Shown here one piece after another: positions 31,795 to 42,077 of a DNA stretch of 64,000 nucleotides. The notes under the pieces were generated by a model. It had not been told where the DNA came from and ran no database searches. It worked only from the letters and a program-made list of their open reading frames with translations. A program made the translations under genes and the position numbers. The DNA comes from Bradyrhizobium sp. CCBAU 051011 (lineage in GTDB: Bacteria; Pseudomonadota; Alphaproteobacteria; Rhizobiales; Xanthobacteraceae): assembly GCF_009930815.1 (NCBI RefSeq), contig NZ_CP022222.1:62001-126000 (forward strand), written 5' to 3'. The number at the start of each line of letters is the position of its first letter. Position 1 is the stretch's first letter.

Positions 31795-33084
31795 TCAGTC
31801 TGGCTGACGTGACATTGTTCGAATCGGTCCGACGTACCGCAAGAAAAGTGGGACATGCAGTACTGCGCTGATCCCGTAAACCAGAACATATGCCCCCAGA
31901 AATGTCGGGAACGCCAGTTTGAATAGGTAACTTGCAAGAGCAACTGCAGTCAGTAGGAACACCACGGCCACGTACAACTTTGCCATTGGTTCAAAGAAGC
32001 CGAAATTGATGAGTATCAGCTCGAGCGTAAGGTGGATGATTTGTAGAAAGAGCATCGCGACCATCATCAACACGATTGCTTGGCTAATCTCCACTTTGCC
32101 GTTGAGCAGTGCTGGAAAGATCTGGTCCGATCCTCCTAACAAGCAAATTGCCAAAACCAGGAAGATGATGGACTTCAAGGCCAAGACCGTCCCTACCGAT
32201 GACATCAGATCTCGCGCTCTGCCCTCATGCACTGCCCGTGTCTGCAACGGCAGGAAAGCCTCTCCTGCAAATCCGTATGCCGTCGCACCGAAGCGGCAGA
32301 CCTTATAAAACGTGTCAAATACTACCAGAGCTTCCTTGGGAAACGACATGGCAGGGACCATGAAGTACGGGGAAACCAAAATGGTCAGCGCACTCACGTT
32401 CCAAGCTGCGACGGCCCTCATGCTGGACAGCCGATCACGATATAACCGAACCATGGCCGCCGAGATCGACCCTTTGCCGGCGCCGAGATCGTCAAACAGG
32501 CGGCGAGCGTAAAACGCGGCGACCAGAAAGCAGGCCACCCAAGCAATATTTATAGCGATTACATAGTCTCGGACCTCAAGTCCGGTCAAAAGCAATATCA
32601 TGAGACCGGTCACCAGCAATCTGCGCATCACCTCGAGAATTTCGAAAGGGACATAAAGGTCGACCGCATTCGCGGTGGATCCTACGATCCTCCAAGGCAA
32701 CAGCAGCAGCCAGAACAGCAAGTACAGAATGAGATTCAGCGGTGCTCCGTGATTTTTAATAACGTCAGCAATAATCAGTGCGCCGACGATGAAGAGCACT
32801 AGCAGGACGACGGCGCCATATGTAAGCAGAGCCGCCAACGCCTCTTCCAACGCTGTCCCCAGATGTTGGCCAGCCAAATACGCCTTCCGTATATTAACGT
32901 ACATGAGATTCGAACAACCAAAATCGGCTACATTTGAATAGCCGCCTATGGCAGAAATCAAAATGTAGGCCGCAAACACATCTGGTGAAAGGATCCGCAG
33001 GAAGACGTATGTGGTGAGAATTCCAAACACGACTTGGAGCCCAGTGCTAGCGACCTTTAATGCAAGAAAGCCATAGATGCTCAT
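31795..33084 (-). CDS. Wzx-like oligosaccharide flippase
   Basis: 429 aa with about 12 membrane helices in the MOP/PST arrangement: VASTGLQVVFGILTTYVFLR at the start, then VADFGCSNLMYVNI, paired helices up to 180, a hydrophilic centre (AGKGSISAAMVRLYRDRLSS), and six further helices. It would flip lipid-linked repeat units to the periplasm. 137 bp separate it from the glycosyltransferase upstream. Confidence 0.88.
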   Translation of the reverse strand: MSIYGFLALKVASTGLQVVFGILTTYVFLRILSPDVFAAYILISAIGGYSNVADFGCSNLMYVNIRKAYLAGQHLGTALEEALAALLTYGAVVLLVLFIVGALIIADVIKNHGAPLNLILYLLFWLLLLPWRIVGSTANAVDLYVPFEILEVMRRLLVTGLMILLLTGLEVRDYVIAINIAWVACFLVAAFYARRLFDDLGAGKGSISAAMVRLYRDRLSSMRAVAAWNVSALTILVSPYFMVPAMSFPKEALVVFDTFYKVCRFGATAYGFAGEAFLPLQTRAVHEGRARDLMSSVGTVLALKSIIFLVLAICLLGGSDQIFPALLNGKVEISQAIVLMMVAMLFLQIIHLTLELILINFGFFEPMAKLYVAVVFLLTAVALASYLFKLAFPTFLGAYVLVYGISAVLHVPLFLRYVGPIRTMSRQPD

Positions 33085-33221
33085 CAGGACGTTCCAACCC
33101 AGCTTTGCCGAGGACGCGCACCCGCTCGCTTAAGTGGATGCGGGCCCGCATCCGAGATGCTCGATCCGCTAATCGCGTACTAGCAACCGATTGTTGACCG
33201 CAGCCGGAATGCCTTGCAAGA

Positions 33222-34541
33222 TCACGCCGCCGACGCGCGATAAGGCGACGCCATCACTAACATCTCAGATTCCAGCGCTGAAAACAGCTTCTCCCATGTC
33301 CAATTGCGCTGGATAAATTCGCGGGCGTTCTTTCCTAGAGCCGCTCGCATCTCCGGACTGCGCAGAAGTGCGACGACAGCATCCGCAAATGCCTCGGGAC
33401 CGGCGGCTTCGAGGAGGTGCGTTCCAGAAATTGCACGAATCCCCTCATTGGCCACCGGGGTCGTGACGACAGGCTTGCCGCAGGCCATGTACTCAATCAG
33501 CTTGTTCTGCATGCCGGCTCCAATTTGTATGGGATTTATGCAGACCGTCGCGCGCGCAATGTAGTCTGCAGTATCCGGAACCTCGCCGGTCACCGTGATT
33601 GCGCGGTCGAGATCGGCCAGACGGATGACCTCAGTCGCCGGCTGCCGACCGACGATGAGCAAACGCACGCCAGGGATCTCCGCCCTTATGCGCGGCCAGC
33701 AGTTCTTCGTGAACCAGGCGATTGCGTGAATGTTGGTGTTAGTCCTCATCACGCCAGAGAAGACCAGCGTGGCTGGATCGGGGTCGATGTCGGGGCGAGG
33801 CCGGAATCGGCTCGCATCTACACCGTGCGGAGAAAGAATGTAATTGCTTATCTCTGGGACCGACCTTTCGCGACAGGCCAAGCGAATTTCCTCCGCATCT
33901 CTCTCGCCAATGAGAACCGTCTTGAAGAAGTCGCGCCAGATGTTAGCCTCATATCGACGCACCAGGCCCTGCTCTACGGCATATATGACCTTGTCTCGTA
34001 GCCTGCCGGAGTTTTGCGCTAGCCGTCGCGTATTCAGCGACTGGGAGAGCTGCATGCCAAGGATCGTGGGAGGATGTCCCTCGTCGGGTTTCGCGTCGGC
34101 GGGGCAGACTGCGCGGAGCGCCTCGGCGCTGCGAATGTAATAAGCGTAGGCGACATCGTATTGCCGGAGCGAGATGGCTTCCCGGACGGCATGGATATGA
34201 GCGCGATTGGTGAACCAGCCAACCTGCATAGGTTTGCCGACTGCAAGAGCGCCGATCAACCCGAAAATGCTGCGGCCCTTGGGTTGTCGGAAAACAAGGA
34301 GTTGACGGCAGCGCTGATCCAGCCACGCGATCTGCTCACGCGTCGGCTCTTCTCCCGTGTCTAGCGTGAACAGGTCCAGCGCGTGCCCCCGCGCGGCCAA
34401 GAATGAGATCAGGTGCGCGACCGTTAATTGATCTGCACGCGTCATGGGTAACGGCAACCGGCTGCACACAAGCGCAATTCTTAGCCGATGGTTCGCTGGC
34501 AGCACGTTCATGGATGAGGGCAACATTGTGTTGGGCGTCAT
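33222..34541 (-). CDS. GT4-type glycosyltransferase
   Basis: 439 aa, GT-B fold. N-domain RIALVCSRLPLPMTRADQLT, HALDLFTLDTGEEPT; C-domain VFSGVMRTNTNIHAIAWF, PGVRLLIVGRQP, ITVTGEVPDTADYI, CINPIQIGAGMQNKLIEYMA, GKPVVTTPVANEGI. It transfers a nucleotide-activated sugar to the growing lipid-linked repeat. Nine bases after the dehydrogenase gene. Confidence 0.9.
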   Translation of the reverse strand: MTPNTMLPSSMNVLPANHRLRIALVCSRLPLPMTRADQLTVAHLISFLAARGHALDLFTLDTGEEPTREQIAWLDQRCRQLLVFRQPKGRSIFGLIGALAVGKPMQVGWFTNRAHIHAVREAISLRQYDVAYAYYIRSAEALRAVCPADAKPDEGHPPTILGMQLSQSLNTRRLAQNSGRLRDKVIYAVEQGLVRRYEANIWRDFFKTVLIGERDAEEIRLACRERSVPEISNYILSPHGVDASRFRPRPDIDPDPATLVFSGVMRTNTNIHAIAWFTKNCWPRIRAEIPGVRLLIVGRQPATEVIRLADLDRAITVTGEVPDTADYIARATVCINPIQIGAGMQNKLIEYMACGKPVVTTPVANEGIRAISGTHLLEAAGPEAFADAVVALLRSPEMRAALGKNAREFIQRNWTWEKLFSALESEMLVMASPYRASAA

Positions 34542-34550
34542 GGCTAACTC

Positions 34551-35930
34551 CTAACGTACCGCAGTGCGAACCCGGCGGGGCTTTCCGCCGCTACCGTTGT
34601 CCGCCCCGATCAAACCGCGAACGTCGTCCTCGTCACCGGCAACCCAATCGCTCAATGGATCGCTTAAGCGATAGAGATTGAGCACCTGCTTGCCCGACGG
34701 CAACTTAACGCCAGGCATAGACTTACCGAGTATGATTAGGTCGGCTCTTGCCGCCGCGTTCTTGAAATCGGTTACCAGAACGTCTGGTAGTCGCGTGAAA
34801 TGAGTTCGCACAAACGCCAAGTTGGCGCCGATGAGCTGCTCCGGCTTCAGGTCGGGTTCGAACAGGGACAGATCGTATCCATGATCCAGCAGGGTGGCGG
34901 CCAGTTCAACCAGCGGACTTTCGCGCAGATCGTCCGTATCCTGCTTGAAGGTAAGTCCCATTTGTAGGATGCGCGTCCCTTTAGGCGCGTGCGCCAGAAC
35001 CAAGCGCGCAATAAAGGACTTGTGGGCGGTGTTGCTGGCGATCACGCTTTGCAGGAGCGGCACGTCCACTCCGTTTTTCCGCCCAAAGGCATCGAGAGCA
35101 CGAACATCCTTGGGAAGGCATGATCCGCCGAACGCATTGCCCGGACGCAGGTAGTAAGGAGAGATGTTGAGCTTGGTGTCCGACAAGAAGATGCTTATTA
35201 GATCTTGCGGGTTAATAGTGCTGGTGAACGCCAATCTCCCGATTTCATTGGCAAACGCGACCTTGAGCGCATGGAAATAGTTGTCCACATACTTGACCAT
35301 CTCAGCCACGGCAAAGGACACTTTGAACACGGGCGCATCGATCCCATCGTATATTCCGTACATCTCCTGTGCTGCGCCAGGAAATCGCTCGCCCACGACG
35401 ATCTTCGGAGGATGGAAATAGTCGGCGATCGCGGTGGATTCGCGCATGAACTCCGGATTATAAACCGGCTCATAACGGTGACCGGCCGGCTCTCCGGCCG
35501 CCATACTCAACTTGGGTATGACCACCGTTTCCATGGTGCCAGGCAGCATTGTCGATCGGAACAGGCACAGCAGTGGCCGGCGTCCGGGTGATCGATGCCG
35601 AACGGCCATACCAATTTCGTCGGACACCGAAGAGACGTACGACAGTTCAAGTGAGCCGTCCTTACCGCTTGGAGTTCCGACGCACGCGACCACGACGTCC
35701 GCGTCGGTTAGCGCAGTACCCAACGTCGTCGCAGCGGTCAGACGATTTTCAGTTCGGGCCTTCGCAAAAATTTCGTGTATCCCAGGCTCTTTGACGGGAG
35801 AGCGCCCAGCATTGGCGATCTCCACTTTTTCCGGGTTCACGTCGATGCCAACCACCGTGCCACCCCTGCGCAGCATGCAGGCCGCCATTGTCACACCCAC
35901 GTATCCTAGTCCGCAGACGACAATTTTCAT
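34551..35930 (-). CDS. UDP/GDP-sugar 6-dehydrogenase (AlgD/Ugd type)
   Basis: 459 aa. Rossmann GLGYVG at 7-12, D30 binding NAD; YNPEFMRE 157-164; KYVDNYFHALKVAFANEIG; catalytic C271 in GNAFGGSCLPKDV. PYYLRPGNAFGGSCLPKD resembles GDP-mannose dehydrogenase AlgD more than UDP-glucose dehydrogenase. The four-electron oxidation gives a uronic acid for the polymer. Overlaps the heparinase-like gene by ATGA. The C-terminal 25 residues are a charged extension. Confidence 0.9.
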   Translation of the reverse strand: MKIVVCGLGYVGVTMAACMLRRGGTVVGIDVNPEKVEIANAGRSPVKEPGIHEIFAKARTENRLTAATTLGTALTDADVVVACVGTPSGKDGSLELSYVSSVSDEIGMAVRHRSPGRRPLLCLFRSTMLPGTMETVVIPKLSMAAGEPAGHRYEPVYNPEFMRESTAIADYFHPPKIVVGERFPGAAQEMYGIYDGIDAPVFKVSFAVAEMVKYVDNYFHALKVAFANEIGRLAFTSTINPQDLISIFLSDTKLNISPYYLRPGNAFGGSCLPKDVRALDAFGRKNGVDVPLLQSVIASNTAHKSFIARLVLAHAPKGTRILQMGLTFKQDTDDLRESPLVELAATLLDHGYDLSLFEPDLKPEQLIGANLAFVRTHFTRLPDVLVTDFKNAAARADLIILGKSMPGVKLPSGKQVLNLYRLSDPLSDWVAGDEDDVRGLIGADNGSGGKPRRVRTAVR

Positions 35931-37708
35931 GGCAGACGTCCTTGGCAGTGTGCAAGCAATGTCCTTGCTACGGCGCGGGCTTCAACAATCCCTACCGGCA
36001 CCTGTTCGCCCCAGGTCCACAAAGTCGCTGCGACCAAACCATCATGGTCCCACGATGGCTGTACGAATATGCTGTGCGTAGATTGCGCCTCACCGAACTT
36101 CGGCCACCAATTGGCACTTTCGATATGAGGTGCGTTTCCAAAAAGCACGGCGAGACTTACCTGCGTCGCACCGGCTGCGAATGCGCTGGAAGGCGACGCA
36201 GCCCACGTTCCCGGCACCAGGAATCGAACGCCTGCACGGGTGGGCTCGGCACCACGCCAAACGTCAACGATGAGCAAAGCGCACCCGGGCCACAGTCCGA
36301 CCCAGCGTGCGACATCAACTCCGACCGGACAAAAGCCGTCTTGATATCCCGCCGTCCACAGCGGCGCCACACCCCGAAGGGTCGGATATTCTAGAGGAAG
36401 GGCGGATCCTCGGCGTCCGACACGGAATGAGTCCCAAAACTCGATCGGCTCGGCGTCGATTACGTGTGGTCCATTGTGACAGGAGGCGGATCGGCAATTG
36501 TCCCGCGCAGAGCCCCGAGAATATGTTGGTACACCGGGGTCTACGATGAACCGCTTGCGAGCGACCGAGAGTTCAACACTTAGGAAATCTGCGTGAGCGT
36601 GTCCCGGATTGGATTCAGGCCCGCAGGGCCCGCAATCGAAAATGACGGCATCGTTCTGGCCGGACAGTCGAACGTACCCTGTTTCTGGTAGTGCGATTCG
36701 ACCGTCCGCTGGCGGTGGCGCCAGTTCAACGGCCGATGGAGTGTCGCCGAGCCACGAATCGTTGAACAGGCTTATGTCGCCGTCCGGATGGCACATGACG
36801 CCAAGAGCCGACTGCATCGCTGAAAGGGCCGTATCCAGCCAGGGGCAAGCGGCCGGCAAGTTCGTCGCCTGCAACGTTCGCAGGTCGACGAGACACAGCG
36901 CGTGATACATCGGCGATCTCTCGGCATGGCCGCCATCGCTCAGCACGACCTGATCCAGGGTCTCTCGTATCGCGAGGTCCAGGAACTCCAGGCGAGGCGC
37001 GCTCCGTCCGAGAGCCGCGCGATACATCGCCAGCGCCACGTAATTCTTCAGCAAATGATTGAACTGGAGGTCTCGCTCCAGATTGCAAAGCACGAATGCA
37101 GCGCAGAATTTTGCGTGTTCGAGTAAAGCCGCAAGGTCGTCGGAGTGGCCCCCACCCGCGGCACGAAAGAGTGCGTAGCCCGCAAGCAGGTTTAGCACTC
37201 GGTGACTTGCAGAGTATGGATGCCAAACATCTCGAAAGACGCCCGGTACGTCCCACTGGTTCTGGGCCTCAAGTCCATCGATTGCCCGACGTATCATTGC
37301 TACGTTGCTGGGCTCGCCTCGGGCAAGGAGTGGTACGGCCCAGCCCAGATACGACAACGTCATCCGCCAAAGGCGGTTGTTGCCTTCGCCCATTTCGACG
37401 CGCCACGCGATGCGATCGATCCCGCCGAAATCCATCGTCCTGCCGAGAAGATGGAATCTTCCCTCCAGGATTTCCGAGAGGTGCGTGCCGTAAACGCAAT
37501 TTTGCAGGTGAAGAACATGTTGCGCCGCCTGGCGGAGTGGATCGCGGAATTCCGGATCAGGAAGCTCGCGAGCTGTCTTTTCCACCGATCGACGGAGCAG
37601 CGTTGGAAGCTTCCCGGCTATCGCCCATCGCCCGCGCGACCACACGCGAAAATACAACTGCTCTGCACTCAGGTGCCGTATCGTCCGGATGGTGCGGCCG
37701 GGCTTCAT
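35927..37708 (-). CDS. Heparinase II/III-like polysaccharide lyase
   Basis: 593 aa. N-terminal alpha/alpha toroid (LTGYALFRAAGGGHSDDLAA region with FNHLLKNYVALAMYRAALG), then a beta-sandwich with GHAHADFLSVELSVARKRF, IVDPGVPTYS, the Hepar_II_III motif with the catalytic His. No signal peptide. In EPS loci such proteins are thought to act on uronic-acid polymers or nascent chains. ATGA overlaps on both sides tie it to its neighbours. Confidence 0.85.
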   Translation of the reverse strand: MKPGRTIRTIRHLSAEQLYFRVWSRGRWAIAGKLPTLLRRSVEKTARELPDPEFRDPLRQAAQHVLHLQNCVYGTHLSEILEGRFHLLGRTMDFGGIDRIAWRVEMGEGNNRLWRMTLSYLGWAVPLLARGEPSNVAMIRRAIDGLEAQNQWDVPGVFRDVWHPYSASHRVLNLLAGYALFRAAGGGHSDDLAALLEHAKFCAAFVLCNLERDLQFNHLLKNYVALAMYRAALGRSAPRLEFLDLAIRETLDQVVLSDGGHAERSPMYHALCLVDLRTLQATNLPAACPWLDTALSAMQSALGVMCHPDGDISLFNDSWLGDTPSAVELAPPPADGRIALPETGYVRLSGQNDAVIFDCGPCGPESNPGHAHADFLSVELSVARKRFIVDPGVPTYSRGSARDNCRSASCHNGPHVIDAEPIEFWDSFRVGRRGSALPLEYPTLRGVAPLWTAGYQDGFCPVGVDVARWVGLWPGCALLIVDVWRGAEPTRAGVRFLVPGTWAASPSSAFAAGATQVSLAVLFGNAPHIESANWWPKFGEAQSTHSIFVQPSWDHDGLVAATLWTWGEQVPVGIVEARAVARTLLAHCQGRLP

Positions 37709-39879
37709 AGATGCACGACCGATCCGGTTCGAAGCGACTCGACAACGGCAATTGTTGCCAAACTCGTTTCAACAATATCAGCTTCCGGAACGGGCGGCCC
37801 GGTGTTTTCTACGACCGCCGCGACGAACGCATCGAGCTCAGCGCGATGGCCCTTATCCTGCTTCAATCTGCTCGACTGGCGTCGGATGCTGCCGTTCGCG
37901 ACAATCTCCAGTGTGCGGAAATTGTCGATGGTAGCCACCGTGCCCCCGGCGTAGCATTCAATTCGTTCCTTGCTGTAGGTCGGATCGCCTAGCGCCGTGT
38001 ACACCAGGGTGCAGAGACTGCCATCACTGAACCGGATGGCGACGGTGACGTCCTCACACAGACCGCGACGAAGTCGCGCGGCATCGGCTCGGACCGCCCC
38101 GATCGGTGTACCAATCAGGAGACGCGCCAAGTCGACGAAGTGACAGAGTTCGCCGAGAATGCGGCCGTTCCCCTCGTCCGATTCTCGCTGCCAGCTGTCT
38201 GGTGCAAGTTGTCCTGCATTGATGCGCATGAGAACGTTTCTTGGCCCCGGTAAACTCGCCAAGTGCCGACACAAGGACGCGGTCATCGGCGCAAACCGTC
38301 TGTTGAATCCGACTTGAAAAAATGCGGAAGACGTATTGCGCGCTTGGACGACTGAATTCAGCTCGTCTCGCGTCAAGGCTAAGGGCTTTTCGACCAGGAC
38401 GGCTTTGCCCGCGGACAGCGCGCGAGCAGTGAGAGCCGCATGGCTACTGTGGGGCGTGGTGATCACAACTGCATTGATTGCGGGATCGTCAAAAATCGTC
38501 GAATCGTCGGTCCCGCAATGCCGAAACCCAAATTTGCGCTGGGTGTCGTCGGCCGAAACGCCGCGCTGCGTCACAACTGTGTGCAGCATGACCTGTGGGT
38601 GCCGGGCAAGTGTAGGCAACAATTTTGATCGCGCAAAAGATCCCGCGCCGATCACCCCCAAGACGCATCCCTTACGAATAGGATCCGGATGCGGACCAGA
38701 GCGCATTTCGATAGCCGGAATCGGCTCGGCTTTTGCGTGCTCATCAATCGGATATTCGATCACGACCCCCAGATGCGGTTCTGCTCCTTCGGTAACCAGT
38801 TCATAGGCTCTCTCCGCTTCCTGTATCGAGAAGCGATGGGTCGTGAGTGCTGCCGGAGTGAGCCGGAGCGTGCGTCCCGAGCTCATCAGACGAACGCACT
38901 CAGTCAGATTGTCTGCTTCAGTCCAGCGTATCCAGCCGACAGGGTACTTGAGATTGCGCTTTTCGAAATCGCTGTCGTATCTTCCTGGCCCATAGGATCG
39001 CGAAACGACGACCGAAAGCTCTTTCTTCATAAACTCGCGATACGGAAAAGCCGTTCCGGTGATACCGACTAGACTGATCCTCGCGCGGTCGCGCGCAATG
39101 TTCGCCGCTGTCTCAAACGGCTCGCTTGAAGGCGTAGCGGCGGTGATCACGACACCATCACAACCGACGCCGTCGGTCTGAGATTCGATGAACGCGGAGG
39201 GGCTGCCATCAGCAAGATTCCAGGTGAATTCAGCACCTAGGGATCGGGCCAGCGTAAGCCTTTGGGCACTGTAATCCAGGCAGACTACGCGACAGCCGTG
39301 GATCGCAAGCAGCTGAGCGGTCAATTGACCGACCAGACCGGCACCGATGACCCCGACAACGTCACCCAGCTTCGGTTCCAACAGACGGATGCCGTTGAGC
39401 GCTATGGATGCGAGAGTACCGAAGCACGCCTCGAAGTGGGATACGTCATCTGGAACAGACGCTGCGAGGTTGCCCGGAGCAACATTGTACTCAGCATGAT
39501 TAGCGATCCCCGCTCCTGCAATGGCAACCCGATCACCAACCTGAAATCGGCCTTCGAGCCCAGAGCCCACTTCCAGAACGACGCCCGACGCGGAATACCC
39601 GAGCGGCAATGGCTGATCGAGACGGGCTCGCACAGCGTCCAAGGTGGCCAGGAGTCCATCACGATGAATTTTCGCTATTACCTGCTTTACCAGATCAGGC
39701 CGGCTCTTTGCTTTCCCGATCAGGCTCTTTTTCGCAAACTCAACGACCATTCGCTCTGTGCCGGCCGAAATCAGGCTCGCCGCCGTGCGAACCAGCAGAT
39801 GTCCCGGCATCACCCGCGGAACAGGGACGTCCCGAACCGACAACGCGCCAGTACTTGCACTTTGGACGATCTGCTTCAT
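37705..39879 (-). CDS. Two-domain oxidoreductase (Zn-type dehydrogenase + Gfo/Idh/MocA)
   Basis: 724 aa from ATG 39879 (GGAG upstream). Residues ~1-370 are a medium-chain dehydrogenase (VPRVMPGHLLVRTAASLISA, GDRVAIAGAGIANHAEYNVA, VGVIGAGLVGQLTAQLL). Residues ~390-720 are a Gfo/Idh/MocA domain (GVIGAGSFARSKLLPTL, VITTPHSSHAALTARALSAG, KAVLVEKPLALT). This fusion is a recurring member of EPS loci beside heparinase-like genes and may oxidise or epimerise a sugar intermediate. ATGA overlap with the lyase gene. Confidence 0.88.
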   Translation of the reverse strand: MKQIVQSASTGALSVRDVPVPRVMPGHLLVRTAASLISAGTERMVVEFAKKSLIGKAKSRPDLVKQVIAKIHRDGLLATLDAVRARLDQPLPLGYSASGVVLEVGSGLEGRFQVGDRVAIAGAGIANHAEYNVAPGNLAASVPDDVSHFEACFGTLASIALNGIRLLEPKLGDVVGVIGAGLVGQLTAQLLAIHGCRVVCLDYSAQRLTLARSLGAEFTWNLADGSPSAFIESQTDGVGCDGVVITAATPSSEPFETAANIARDRARISLVGITGTAFPYREFMKKELSVVVSRSYGPGRYDSDFEKRNLKYPVGWIRWTEADNLTECVRLMSSGRTLRLTPAALTTHRFSIQEAERAYELVTEGAEPHLGVVIEYPIDEHAKAEPIPAIEMRSGPHPDPIRKGCVLGVIGAGSFARSKLLPTLARHPQVMLHTVVTQRGVSADDTQRKFGFRHCGTDDSTIFDDPAINAVVITTPHSSHAALTARALSAGKAVLVEKPLALTRDELNSVVQARNTSSAFFQVGFNRRFAPMTASLCRHLASLPGPRNVLMRINAGQLAPDSWQRESDEGNGRILGELCHFVDLARLLIGTPIGAVRADAARLRRGLCEDVTVAIRFSDGSLCTLVYTALGDPTYSKERIECYAGGTVATIDNFRTLEIVANGSIRRQSSRLKQDKGHRAELDAFVAAVVENTGPPVPEADIVETSLATIAVVESLRTGSVVHL

Positions 39880-39932
39880 CCTTGCGCTCCAGTAAGGAAC
39901 GTTGCGCTGACATTCAGAAGCCTGTCTTGCGA

Positions 39933-41855
39933 CTAGGCAGCATTTCTCGCATCCGTGCTCGCTAGCGATGGTCTGCAGCTGAGCTGCCGACACCAGATTT
40001 CAATGCATACGAGCGTGAAGAGGATGAACGCCACGTCGTTCCGATTTTGATCGAACGCCTTGCGCAATCGGGCGACGGCGGCAGGATCGAACAGGCCCCT
40101 TGCTGCGACGACGCGCGGCGATGTCATTTCCGCAGCCAGCTCACGTCCAGGACCGGCCATCCAGGCCCTGAGAGGGACGCCAAAACCCTGCTTCGCGCGA
40201 TGCAGAACAGCGCGGTTCAACCGGGCTGCCATGGCCTTTCGCAAGATCCGCTTCGTTTGCCAGAGACCGATCTTTTGTGAGACCGGAACGCGCATCGCAA
40301 ACGCGACAAGCCGGACGTCAAGCAGAGGCACGCGAAACTCGACGCCCTCCTGCATGCCCATCTTGTCGGTGTAGTTGAGATTGAGATCCGGCACGAATCC
40401 GTGAAGATCCAACTGCAGTAGTCGGTCCACCGGATGCAACGCGCGCGTCTCGCCCAGCAGTCGGCCGAACGGAGCGCTCTGGCCGTCCAGTGACTGGCCC
40501 GATGCTTTCGCCAGAAGCAAGGCCCGCTCTTCCGCCGGCCAGTTCGAGAAGCTCATGGCTTCCGTCAGCATCTCGTCCTCGCTCCAGCTCAACATCTGAC
40601 CAAGGCGGCCGAGCCGACGACCGAGCACGGAATTGCTGGGAAACCCGCTGATCAGGTACGAGGTGAGCCGACGAGCATAAGGTAGCTGATCGAGCGTTGC
40701 CCAGATGAATGCTGCCACATGCCGGCCGTATCCCGTGAACAGATCATCTCCTCCGGTGCCCGTCAGCAAGACCTTGATGCCATGTCGCCTCGCTTCTGCA
40801 GCAATCATCCGGGTCTGGAGGGCGGCAAAGTCGCCGGTCGGCTCATCCAAATCCCAGAGCATTTGGGGAAGCTGTTCAACTAGCTGCGCCGTAGTCGGCA
40901 CTTCGACCAGGGGCACCTCCAGCCTCTTTGCCATATCGCGTGCATGGACAATATCGTCTCCGAAATTATCGGCATGTGTGCGGTCCTTCGACACGCTTGC
41001 ACAGAATGTGACGACGCGAGAGGGATCCGTCGCTCTGCACATCGACGCCACAACGGCGCTGGAATCAACGCCTCCGGACAAACACGCGCCGACGGAAACG
41101 TCGGCGACCATCTGATCCGCCACGACGCGATCGAACATCGTCAGCAAAGCCGCCGGCTCCACTCGCTCGCTGCGCGGGGGCGGGAGTGGAATGTCGTAGT
41201 ATCGCTCAATCGTCAGCCGGGCGTTCGCGTCAATCCAGGCGCAATGTCCAGGTCGCAGCTTCCGAACAGACTTGAGCATGGTGGAAGCAGACGATGACCA
41301 GACGAACGCGAGGTGGTTTGCCACGCATCCAACGTCGATGTCGCGGGCCACATCCGGACACACCGTCAGTGCCTTGAGTTCTGATGCAAACAGAAACCCG
41401 TGAGGCAGCGCCGCATAGTACAAGGGTTTGACGCCGAGATGGTCGCGAGCAATGAAGAGATTCCGCAATGCCCGATCCCAGACTGCGAATGCGAAAATTC
41501 CATTCAGTCGACGGAGGCAGGACCGGCCCTGCCGTTCAAACAGACAAAGAAGCACCTCTGTATCGCTCTTGGTGCGAAATACGACACCGGCACTCTCGAG
41601 TTCACGACGCAACTGCTTGAAATTATAGATCTCGCCGTTGAATGAGATGACGTAACGTCCATCAACCGTATGCATCGGCTGGTTGGCGGCAGCACTCAGA
41701 TCAATGATTGACAGGCGGGCGTGGCCGACCGCGAAACTCGCGTCCCAATCCCGCCAAGTGGCGCTGCCGTCCGGGCCACGATGATTGATCCGATCAAGCA
41801 TCGCATCGAGCAGCCGGTCGCTCCAGGGGCCGACGAAGCCTGCAATACCGCACAT
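39933..41855 (-). CDS. asnB: Asparagine synthetase (glutamine-hydrolysing)
   Basis: 640 aa. Class II glutamine amidotransferase with catalytic C2 (MCGIAGFVG), NGEIYN 73-78; the synthetase domain has the pyrophosphate loop SGGVDS at 260-265 and GTGGDDLFTGYGRH. Copies inside EPS/O-antigen loci are thought to amidate uronic acids rather than make asparagine. First gene of the minus-strand run, 53 bp before the two-domain oxidoreductase; a divergent glycosyltransferase starts 222 bp away. Confidence 0.92.
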   Translation of the reverse strand: MCGIAGFVGPWSDRLLDAMLDRINHRGPDGSATWRDWDASFAVGHARLSIIDLSAAANQPMHTVDGRYVISFNGEIYNFKQLRRELESAGVVFRTKSDTEVLLCLFERQGRSCLRRLNGIFAFAVWDRALRNLFIARDHLGVKPLYYAALPHGFLFASELKALTVCPDVARDIDVGCVANHLAFVWSSSASTMLKSVRKLRPGHCAWIDANARLTIERYYDIPLPPPRSERVEPAALLTMFDRVVADQMVADVSVGACLSGGVDSSAVVASMCRATDPSRVVTFCASVSKDRTHADNFGDDIVHARDMAKRLEVPLVEVPTTAQLVEQLPQMLWDLDEPTGDFAALQTRMIAAEARRHGIKVLLTGTGGDDLFTGYGRHVAAFIWATLDQLPYARRLTSYLISGFPSNSVLGRRLGRLGQMLSWSEDEMLTEAMSFSNWPAEERALLLAKASGQSLDGQSAPFGRLLGETRALHPVDRLLQLDLHGFVPDLNLNYTDKMGMQEGVEFRVPLLDVRLVAFAMRVPVSQKIGLWQTKRILRKAMAARLNRAVLHRAKQGFGVPLRAWMAGPGRELAAEMTSPRVVAARGLFDPAAVARLRKAFDQNRNDVAFILFTLVCIEIWCRQLSCRPSLASTDARNAA

Positions 41856-42077
41856 ACGAGGATCATCCTCTCACCGGCGTCCCGAGCAAATGGTCCGCGC
41901 AATCGGCGTCCCGAACAAATGATCCGCGATGGCGTTCCATTTCCGCCACCGGTCTGGTTGGGTCCGATAAACATAGGTTCGAATGGGTTCCGAATTGGAT
42001 CGAGGGTTTACCTCGTAGGAACCTGCCGCCGTCAATCGCGTTTAGGGCCAGCTTCCTCTGACTTGCGGGAGACGGAT

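Noticed and set aside
41721..42077. N-terminal extension of the GT2 gene
   Set aside because: Overlaps asnB in antisense and does not resemble the GT2 family; GTG 42078 with a ribosome-binding site is preferred.
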